Assembly (NCBI GenBank): GCA_016180765.1
Contig: JACPAP010000233.1
Span: forward strand, 1 to 17,685
DNA length: 17,685 nucleotides
Direction of reading: 5' to 3'
Origin: Gemmatimonadota bacterium
GTDB taxonomy: Bacteria > Gemmatimonadota > Gemmatimonadetes > Gemmatimonadales > GWC2-71-9
Shown here: positions 1-7,672 of the stretch, in pieces
Position numbering within the stretch: the stretch's first letter is position 1
Layout: every line of letters starts with the position of its first letter
Made by a program: the position numbers and the translations under genes
Notes under the pieces: generated by a model
The model's input: the letters and a program-made list of their open reading frames with translations, nothing else
The model's database searches: none
What the model was told of the DNA's origin: nothing

Positions 1-1282
1 GATTCTCCAGCGTCAGCGTGCCGCCGTGCGCCTCCGCGATCTGACGGCTCAACACCAGCCCGATGCCGGATCCCTCGGGCTTGGTCGTGTAGAACGGGAC
101 GAAGAGGTTGGCGGTCTCGGGGATCCAGGGTCCCTCATCCTCCACCCGCACCTCGACGGCGTGGTCCACCACGTCCCACCCGATGTTTACACCGCCGCCG
201 GTTTCCAGCGCCGCGTCCACCGCATTGCTCACCAGATTGATCAGGAGTTGCTCCAGCTGATCCGCGTCGGCAGCCACCGAGAGGGCGGACTGAGAACCGA
301 TTCTCACCGAGAGGCGCGTCTCCAGCCCGGCCACCCGGCGTACCAGCGCCGGGAGATCCACCGGGGCCAGCGTGGGGCGAGGGAGGCGGGCCAGGCGCGA
401 ATAGGCGGCCATGAAGCGGCTCAGCGACTCGGACCGAGCGGCGATCACCGCGAGACCGCGGCGGAAGTCCTCGGCGGAGTCGGCGGGCTGGGTGGGGCCG
501 GCGGTCCCCGGACGCTGGCCGCGATCCAGCGCCTCCCCAAGGCTCTTGGCGATGGATTGAATGGGCGCGAGGGAGTTGTTGATCTCGTGCCCCAGCACCC
601 GGATCAGCCGCTGCCAGGCCTGGCGCTCCTCTTCCCGCAGCGCCCGTGACAGGTCCGACAGCACCACCAGCTGGTGCGGCCGGCCGTCCTGCCGGAAGGC
701 GCTGCGCCGGATCTCCCAGCGTCCCAGGCGCCCGCCGAAGGGCAGTTCCACCGTGCGCGGCACCTCTCCCCCGAGGCAGGCGGCTAGCCCCAGGTCGCCC
801 GCCGTGCGCCCCAGCGCCCGGGCAGCCCCTTGACCCAGGAACCGCTCGCCGGCCCGATTGAGCACCCGGAGGCGCTGGTCCTGGTCGAACGTGAAGATGG
901 CGACGTCCACTTCGGCGATGACGCGCCGCAGGAGCGCGGTGGCCTCGAGGGCGCCGAGGCGTTGCCCGCGCAGCACGTCGGCCAGGGCGTTGACTTCCCA
1001 CAAGGCCAAGCCCAGCGCCTCGTCGGTGCGGGCGCCCCGGGCGCGGATGGAGTAGTCGCCTTCGCGCAGCGCGGCCAGCAGGTTCGAGATGGTCTGGAGC
1101 GGGCGAACCACGCGCTCGCCGATGGTCCCCGCGAACGCGAGCCACCAGCCCACGGCGAGCAGGGCCACGGTCCAGCGCACCTTGGGCGTGAAATCGCCCG
1201 CCCACAGCAGCACCAGCGCGACCGCGACGGCCGGCAGGCCGGCGAGCAGCGCTCGAAGGAAGACGCGGCGCTCGTGGGTCAG
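1..1282 (-). CDS. NtrY-like sensor histidine kinase (partial, 3' end outside window)
   Basis: Membrane-bound histidine kinase, presumably the partner of the response regulator just upstream. The 427 visible residues read in one uninterrupted frame. Two hydrophobic spans (about 9-28 and 36-54) enclose almost no periplasmic loop. A HAMP-like linker follows (about 56-108), then a PAS-like domain (about 115-215). The phospho-acceptor box is GHEINNSLAP with His232. The ATPase domain shows the N box (LVSNAVDAA, Asn353), a G1 region (DEGPW, 382-386), the F-box-like FVPFYTTK and the G2 box GSGIGL (404-409). The frame opens directly after the regulator's TAA. The first plausible start is CTG at 1282, 6 nt after that stop; the next GTG (codon 24) would cut through the first membrane span, so CTG is preferred. 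The second Gly of G1 is Trp (residue 386), which is unusual. Domain calls come from motifs; the signal sensed is unknown. Confidence 0.9.
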   Translation of the reverse strand, partial: MTHERRVFLRALLAGLPAVAVALVLLWAGDFTPKVRWTVALLAVGWWLAFAGTIGERVVRPLQTISNLLAALREGDYSIRARGARTDEALGLALWEVNALADVLRGQRLGALEATALLRRVIAEVDVAIFTFDQDQRLRVLNRAGERFLGQGAARALGRTAGDLGLAACLGGEVPRTVELPFGGRLGRWEIRRSAFRQDGRPHQLVVLSDLSRALREEERQAWQRLIRVLGHEINNSLAPIQSIAKSLGEALDRGQRPGTAGPTQPADSAEDFRRGLAVIAARSESLSRFMAAYSRLARLPRPTLAPVDLPALVRRVAGLETRLSVRIGSQSALSVAADADQLEQLLINLVSNAVDAALETGGGVNIGWDVVDHAVEVRVEDEGPWIPETANLFVPFYTTKPEGSGIGLVLSRQIAEAHGGTLTLEN

Positions 1283-1288
1283 GGCGGG

Positions 1289-2671
<1,383 letters not shown>

Positions 2672-2696
2672 GATGGGTGCGCGCTCCGGGCACCGG

Positions 2697-3028
2697 CTAG
2701 CGACGGTGTTTCAATCTACGGACGAACTTGAGCCCCGACCACGTATGATCCACGGCGCAGACCTTCACGTCCATCAGGCCCAGCGGTGAGGATCACCTGG
2801 CGCCGCACGTCTTCGGTGAGATCGGTGGGGCGGCCGGAGGACTGCTTGGGCCAGGAGATCCACAGCACCGCGTCGTCCCGGAGCGACCGGCTCAGCGAAG
2901 CGATCCGCGCTTCGCAGCCCGCGGTAGCCCCTGGGTGCGCCGAGCGCGGCGATCCTCGTGCCCTCACGAATGCCAAGCTTCTCCGCGACGCGCTTCCCGG
3001 AATACCCTGACGTTGGTTTCGCCGTCAT
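2697..3028 (-). pseudogene. Decayed DUF3052-family gene
   Basis: The start (ATG at 3028) reads MTAKPTSGYSGKRVAEKLG and runs to GAPRGYR, the typical opening of DUF3052 proteins. The frame then slips near 2905-2930. A second frame carries the family's middle and C-terminal core (DDAVLWISWPK, then RPTDLTEDV). A third frame, after an extra G at 2779-2781, carries VKVCAVDHTWSGLKFVRR and ends at TAG 2697. Compared with the family as I recall it, about 30 residues between the first two blocks are missing and there is also a one-base insertion. With two lesions this looks like a true pseudogene, although the one-base slip alone could be an assembly error. The ATG overlaps the stop of the small membrane-protein gene upstream (ATGA), so it was translationally coupled to it. 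The function of the intact family is not known to me. Confidence 0.8.
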
Positions 3029-3198
3029 GGATGAGAAGCCAGTCGCACGAAGAGCCCCGCGGCGACGATGAGCGCGGCCGCGCCATAACACACCACGGCT
3101 ACCAGCGCCACGACGTCTGCAGGGCGCCAACGTCGCACTGCCGGCGTGCGGTACGGGCCGGGAGACTGCGTCATCGAGGCGTGCGGTCGAAGGCTCAT
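3025..3198 (-). CDS. Small single-span membrane protein (57 aa)
   Basis: Unrecognised 57-residue protein. The N-terminal third is polar and basic (ending TPAVRRWRP), followed by one long hydrophobic span at about 28-51 rich in Ala and Val, and a short tail RLASHP. The charge pattern suggests a cytoplasmic N-terminus. The ATG at 3198 is chosen because a good ribosome-binding sequence (GGCGGAGAGA) ends 2-3 nt before it; an in-frame start further upstream at 3234 lacks one. The stop overlaps the ATG of the decayed DUF3052 gene in an ATGA arrangement, a sign of a former two-gene operon. A sigma-54-like element lies just upstream. It could be a small regulator or a partner of the lost DUF3052 protein, but nothing in the sequence decides this. 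Confidence 0.65.
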   Translation of the reverse strand: MSLRPHASMTQSPGPYRTPAVRRWRPADVVALVAVVCYGAAALIVAAGLFVRLASHP

Positions 3199-3217
3199 GG
3201 TCTCTCCGCCCCGAATA

Positions 3218-3233
3218 CTCAAGACGCGTGCCA
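3218..3233 (-). promoter_or_regulatory. Possible sigma-54 promoter before small membrane-protein gene
   Basis: On the minus strand the sequence reads TGGCACG, four bases, then TTGAG. The sigma-54 consensus is TGGCACG-N4-TTGCA, so the -24 element is perfect and the spacing is exact. The -12 element has GA where GC is expected. The predicted start site (about 3207) leaves only about 9 nt of leader, beginning near the Shine-Dalgarno sequence, which is tight. Speculative. Confidence 0.35.
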
Positions 3234-3275
3234 CTCACAACCGTTGGCTAACAGCAGCAATACCAGCATGTTACG

Positions 3276-5209
3276 CTACGTGGCCATGACGGCACCCTCG
3301 CCGCGGATGGGACGGGGCGTCCCACAATCGAACAGACTGGTTCTCGGACCAGGGGTTGAGCTTGACGGTGAGCATCGAGTCGTTCTTTCCAACGCCCGGT
3401 ACCTGGTGTCACCCACGACCCCGACGATTTCGTAACGGGCGTTGGGCCCAAGGTACTGGCCAATCGGATTGCGATCTCCGAGCAACCGGCGCGCAAGCGA
3501 TTGGCTGACGATGGCGACGCGGCGTATGGAATCCGGACCCGCGAGAAACTCCTCATCGGAGAACGGGCGACCTGCCAGAAGTGGTATTCGCAGGGTGTGG
3601 AAGTACTCAGGCGACACATTGAGGAGGGCGACCGGCGCGGGGGTCGCACCGGGCTCCGCCCCGTAAGCAGCCACCGGGCGCAACAGGAAAACCCCGCCGC
3701 GGGAGAACTCGAACGGATAGGAGAAGGACAGGCTGGCCGACTCGACGCCCGGAATCTCGCGCACGCGGCGCAGCAGCTCGCGGTAGTACGGTCGAAGGCG
3801 GGCCTGATCGTACCCCTGCTCCCACGGCGCGATGGACACGGCACTTACACCGCTCGGATCAAACCCGAGCTCCACGCGGCTGAGATTCCTGAGCGTCGCG
3901 ACCAGGAGCAGGGTCCCAACCAGCAGCGCGACGCAAGGTGCCAGTTGGAGACCCGCGAAGGTGCGACGCAAGGCGTTGCCGCCGGTCTGGGTGGACGTGC
4001 TTCGGCGCACCGCATCTGTGGGCTTCACGCGCGCCGCGAGCAGCGTGGGCGCCACACCAGACACCATGGCCGAACCGACCGCCACCATAGACGCGAAGGT
4101 CGCGACGCGCCAATCGAGGGAGACGTGCTGCAATGGCGCGGCCGATCTCCAAAGGCTCAGGCCCTGGAACGCGTCTACCAACCAGCGACCGAGTAGAACC
4201 CCGATCACACCCGCCAGGGCCCCGAGCAACAGGCTCTCGGCGAAGCGCCCGCGCACGAGGTGCCCAAAGTTCGCGCCCAAGACCCTGCGCATTGCGGTTT
4301 GCGCGCGCCGCGCGAGGCCGCGAAACAGCATGAGGTTTGCCGGGTTGGCGCAGGCGATCAGCAGCACCAGCCCCGTCACGGCCAACAGGAGCCTCGCGGT
4401 GTCCTCGGCCGTTGCCCGGATGGGCGGCCACACGCCGAGGCCGCGGAAGAAGATCGGTGGCTGGCCAATTACCTGCTGGCTGGCGGCGCGAAGCTGTGCT
4501 TCCGCCTGATCGAAGCTCGCCCCGTCGGCGAGCCGCGCAATGAACTCGCTGTATACCGGCTCTGTCGCCGCTCGGTTCCCGAGAGCAGCGGAGAAGGGCA
4601 GACACGTACGGCCCGGGACCCAAAGGTCTACCGGGCGATCGCGGCGGGTACCCTGAAAGCCTCGCGGGCCCACACCTACCACAGTGAAGAGCTGCGTACG
4701 ACAACGGGGTCAGCCTCGAACAGATCGAGCCACAAGTCGTGGCCAATGACCGCCACGGGAATGCCTGACGGCGCGACGTCGTCATCCTCGCTCAACAGGC
4801 GGCCTACTTCGGGTCGCGCACCCAGGGCGGTGAAGTAGCCGGGCATGACGAACTCCAGATCCACACGGCGGGCACGGCCTCGCGCCGCCACGCTCGCCGC
4901 CTGGGAGCGGTAGCCCGTCAAGCTGTGTAACGCCGGCACCGCACCGGTCAGGGCGGGCATCTGGGACGCGGACACGGGATACTGACTCAAGAAACCGTTG
5001 GCCCTGTTTTCGCCGAACCAAACGACCGCTATACGGTCGGCGTCACGGACTCCGGGAAGCGGCTGGAAGATCAACCAGTTGGCAAGGGTGAAGCCCGCAG
5101 TGCTCGCACCGACGCCCAGCGCCAGTGTGACGACCACGACCAGGCTGAACGCAGGCGCATGGCGAAGCGAGCGAAGCGCGTAGCGGAGATCCGAGAGGAG
5201 GAACTCCAT
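3276..5209 (-). pseudogene. Broken ADOP-type ABC permease (MacB/FtsX family)
   Basis: The start MEFLLSDLRYALRSLRHAP at 5209 and the first membrane span match the intact permeases to the right, most closely the one at 12511-14940 (shared ANWLI, LPGV and VVWFG). About 171 residues in, the frame runs into TAG at 4676-4678, and the next domain resumes in another frame at LFTVVGVGPRG. Roughly 25 nt of the expected 'GRPIRVNG'-like strand are missing at 4682-4700. The second frame continues through the first FtsX-like membrane block and the second periplasmic domain. It breaks again near 3385-3405 after GDTRYRAL, where pieces of family-like sequence appear in alternating frames, and ends at 3276. 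The last 160-170 residues, including the C-terminal FtsX domain with its coupling helix, are absent. With two frame breaks and a lost domain it is unlikely to be functional. Confidence 0.88.
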
Positions 5210-5280
5210 GCGTGACAACCTGCAACCGACCCTACCAAACGTAAGACATGAGAAGGGAGGCGTAAGGGGATAGCCCAAAG

Positions 5281-5313
5281 GCGGCGCGGCGCGAGAGCTG
5301 TCTCCCGCGCCGC
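5281..5313 (-). terminator. GC-rich hairpin, probable terminator
   Basis: The arms gcggcgcgg (5281-5289) and ccgcgccgc (5305-5313) are exact reverse complements. The stem continues as gaga/tctc after a 3-nt bulge, with a four-base loop. It begins 21 nt beyond the stop of the secreted-protein gene. On the minus strand it is followed only by CTTTGGG, so the U-tract is weak. Confidence 0.55.
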
Positions 5314-5334
5314 GATGTTTGACCATTCGTCAAT

Positions 5335-6594
5335 TCAGTTACAGCACTTCGGCTTGGCCGTCCCTCCGGAGCTGCCCGACGACGACCCACCGCCCCGCGT
5401 GTACCCGCCCGGCGAGGCACTGCCGCTGCCGCCCCGCGAGGACGAGCCGTTACTCACCGAAGGGGAGTAGCTCCCACCGAAGCGGCTCTGTGTCGTCTCG
5501 CCCCGAGGCCGGGCGTACCGCCCACCCGTCCCCACAGGCTGGCCGCCCCGCGTATACCCGCGGCCTCTCACGGCCGTACCGCGGGGCGCCGCGCCGCTGC
5601 CGTCTTGCACCACGATGATCGGGCGGCCCCAATATCCGCCGGACCAGTAGGGATCGTACCAGTAGGGCCAGTATCCGCCGAAGCCAAAGCCCGACGCCCA
5701 GTAGAAGAGCGAGCCACAGGAAGGCGACCAGTAGCCCAGGCCCGTGTAACACCGCCCGTATCCCCACCAGCCCCAGCCGAACGGATCACCATAGGCGACG
5801 CCCCCGCGCTCGCGGGGCTCGTCCGGTTTGAGCACCGTCCGCAGCGCCTCGTGATCGATGACGAACCGGGTGGGATACGACGCCGCGACCAGCGCATCAA
5901 TCACGTCATCCGGAACAGCCGCATCATCCAGCGCGGCGAGCTTGGCGGCCGTGAGCTCGAACTGTTGGTTCCGCTCCATCAGGAACGCGGCCAGCGCCTC
6001 GTGGTCCACGTGGGACGCGGCTTCCTGCACATCCGTCAGCGACAGCTCACCCGCGGCCAGCAACCTCGCGTCAGCCACCGCGGCCGCGCGCGGGGCCGAG
6101 AGCCTGAACTCGGCCGGCCAGCTCGACTCCGCCGCCGGCCGGTAGCGGCGCACCCGCGGCACGCGCTCGCGGTCCATCCCCAGGGACTGCGCGTCCAGCC
6201 ACTCGGTGGGCGACGCCATCGCCATGATGGCCGAGGCGGTGCGCCGGAGGCCCCGCTCGCAGGTGAGCGCGGACCACAGGTACACCCGACGCCCGTCGGC
6301 CGAGAACGAGGCGAACTGCGAGCCCGAGCAATCTTCGGCCCTGAGGTCGTGCGGCTGGCCGTCGGCGACCAGGGTTCGAGAGAAGGCGATTTCCCCGTTG
6401 GCGACGGTGGCGACCTCCACCCCACTCTGGTCGGACGAAGGCCGCACGCACACCAACAAGTGGTCCGGTCCCGCTTCCTCGCCCACTTGCCAGCAGCCCA
6501 GCCAGGGAAGCCAGCGCGAGTCCAGGCTCTGCTGGGCGGCGAGCGTGGCCGGCCCCAGGACCAGCAAGAGCGAGAGGAGTCTTAGGTTCTTCAT
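5335..6594 (-). CDS. Secreted protein with Gly/Tyr/Trp-rich and Gly/Ser-rich tail
   Basis: Unrecognised 419-residue exported protein. The ATG at 6594 is chosen because GGAGG lies 5 nt upstream and it gives a clean signal peptide (MKNLRLLSLLLVLGPATLAAQ, cleavage about 20-21); an extension to 6645 would spoil it. The mature protein has a compact N-terminal region (about 24-155) with four cysteines (34, 49, 89, 112). A helical region follows (about 178-255), then a segment extremely rich in Gly, Tyr and Trp (about 268-325, e.g. GWGWWGYG). A low-complexity Gly/Ser/Arg tail holds two GYTRGG copies (346-351, 397-402) and the protein ends KPKCCN. It lies 10 nt after the outer-membrane protein gene, so the two are probably co-transcribed. 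The tail recalls surface or matrix-exposed proteins, but no function is claimed. Confidence 0.85.
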   Translation of the reverse strand: MKNLRLLSLLLVLGPATLAAQQSLDSRWLPWLGCWQVGEEAGPDHLLVCVRPSSDQSGVEVATVANGEIAFSRTLVADGQPHDLRAEDCSGSQFASFSADGRRVYLWSALTCERGLRRTASAIMAMASPTEWLDAQSLGMDRERVPRVRRYRPAAESSWPAEFRLSAPRAAAVADARLLAAGELSLTDVQEAASHVDHEALAAFLMERNQQFELTAAKLAALDDAAVPDDVIDALVAASYPTRFVIDHEALRTVLKPDEPRERGGVAYGDPFGWGWWGYGRCYTGLGYWSPSCGSLFYWASGFGFGGYWPYWYDPYWSGGYWGRPIIVVQDGSGAAPRGTAVRGRGYTRGGQPVGTGGRYARPRGETTQSRFGGSYSPSVSNGSSSRGGSGSASPGGYTRGGGSSSGSSGGTAKPKCCN

Positions 6595-6604
6595 AGCGTC
6601 CTCC

Positions 6605-7378
6605 CTAAATCCGGACGTGCAGCCCCACCGAGAATTGGACCCCACTCAGATCGATCCCGTCGGTGTAGCTGTCGTAGTTGCCCTGCATCTCTGCGTTGGC
6701 CCACAGGTAACGCACGTCCGCGTTCACCAAGACCCGCTTCCCTAAGCTATAGTCGGCGCCGGCCATGGCCAGGGCAAGAGGGGTCCAGCCGGCGGAGGTG
6801 AATCTATCCTCGAATATCGACAGGTCCGCGAAATCCACGAACGACCCCACCTGCGTGAACGAGTAGCGGATCATGCCTCCACCGGCGCCCACATACGGGA
6901 TGATGCGCGCCGGGATCCAGACGAATCGTCCGATCTGACGGCCTCGCGAGGCGAGGTTCCACCGCGCGGCCAGGGTCAGGGGAACGGTGGAGAGGGTGGT
7001 ACGCTGGGTGATGGGCAGGTCGTTCTGGTCCACCCAATTGCGGAACTCGGACGGGGCGCTGGTGGTGGTGTATCCACCGCTCAGGACCAAGTCCACTGGT
7101 CCAGTGAGCGTCACCCCGAGGTCGCCCGCGACGCTGAAGGCGTTGAAGTCGCTCTTCTTGAGGGTCAGCGAGTCCGTGGCGAAGTCGTAGATGCCGCTGC
7201 CAGCGAACCGCAGGTTAAACCCGCCGCGGACGCCGAGGCTGATGCGGGATTCTTGAAACAGAAAGCCCGGCCCGCCATCGGGCGGTCGCCGGGGGCGTCG
7301 CTGTGCCTGGAGCGGGGAGGGGAGTACCAGCGCGGCCAATACCCCAACGAGAACGACACTACGGAAGGCGGCGGCCAT
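6605..7378 (-). CDS. Outer-membrane beta-barrel protein
   Basis: 257-residue exported protein. A signal peptide (about 1-26, ending LQAQ) is followed by a Pro/Arg-rich stretch and then alternating amphipathic strands typical of a small beta-barrel. Examples are SLGVRGGFNLRF, VDLVLSGGYTTT, IIPYVGAGGGMIRYSF, VNADVRYLWA and the final VQFSVGLHVRI. The length and strand pattern resemble the porin-like 'outer membrane protein beta-barrel' or OmpW-like groups, but I cannot name a substrate. The ATG at 7378 has GGAG 5 nt upstream. It is the first gene of a two-gene operon with the secreted protein. A sigma-54-type promoter lies about 50 nt upstream of the start, which would place it under an NtrC-type activator such as the one in this window. 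Confidence 0.85.
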   Translation of the reverse strand: MAAAFRSVVLVGVLAALVLPSPLQAQRRPRRPPDGGPGFLFQESRISLGVRGGFNLRFAGSGIYDFATDSLTLKKSDFNAFSVAGDLGVTLTGPVDLVLSGGYTTTSAPSEFRNWVDQNDLPITQRTTLSTVPLTLAARWNLASRGRQIGRFVWIPARIIPYVGAGGGMIRYSFTQVGSFVDFADLSIFEDRFTSAGWTPLALAMAGADYSLGKRVLVNADVRYLWANAEMQGNYDSYTDGIDLSGVQFSVGLHVRI

Positions 7379-7672
7379 GACACTCCTACCGGTACGCTAC
7401 GGGTCAACCCTTTCTACCGCAAGAGTGACAGCGAATTGTGTGCCACAACGTAAGTCGTTGAATTCCCGCCAATTGCGCCGGACCGCGTACTGCGTTGGTG
7501 TCCACTCCAAGCGACGGCCCCGTCCCGACAGCGAACAGTTGCGAGGGACTCGGGGCCCGCCAGACGCAGCGGTGGGCACAGTTGGATGGGCGGTTCACCT
7601 CGCTCGAAGAGCGCCTAACCATCCTGGGAGCCATGATCGCCCTGTCCAAGAGGCTATTCGGCTAGCCGCCGG
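7379..7672. other. Intergenic gap with promoter and a possible gene remnant
   Basis: This 294-nt gap separates the last permease from the outer-membrane protein gene. Its left part holds the sigma-54-type site. On the plus strand an open frame ending at TAG 7663-7665 encodes a charged, amphipathic stretch (QRWAQLDGRFTSLEERL, then SKRLFG) that looks protein-like. It has no ATG with a ribosome-binding site (only TTG or GTG near 7495 and a late ATG at 7632), so it is left as a possible remnant. Just past the permease stop, TAGCCGGCGGCTA can form a 5-bp stem, too short to call a terminator. Confidence 0.35.
7430..7445 (-). promoter_or_regulatory. Sigma-54 type promoter of the outer-membrane protein operon
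   Basis: The minus strand reads TGGCACA, four bases, then TCGCT. This has the invariant GG and GC pairs exactly 10 nt apart and differs from the consensus TGGCACG-N4-TTGCW at two positions. The predicted start site is near 7419, giving a leader of about 40 nt with the GGAG ribosome-binding site of the gene at 7378 inside it. No convincing sigma-70 promoter was seen in the same gap. Confidence 0.6.

Noticed and set aside
135..1205. Minus-strand open frame of 356 codons within the kinase region
   Set aside because: It is an out-of-frame reading of the kinase gene, rich in Arg, Gly and Pro; the true kinase frame overlaps it and carries all motifs.
5221..5240. Sigma-54-like TTGGTAGGGTCGGTTGCA before the broken permease (minus strand)
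   Set aside because: The GG and GC pairs are 11 nt apart instead of 10 and the -24 element is poor, so it is probably chance.
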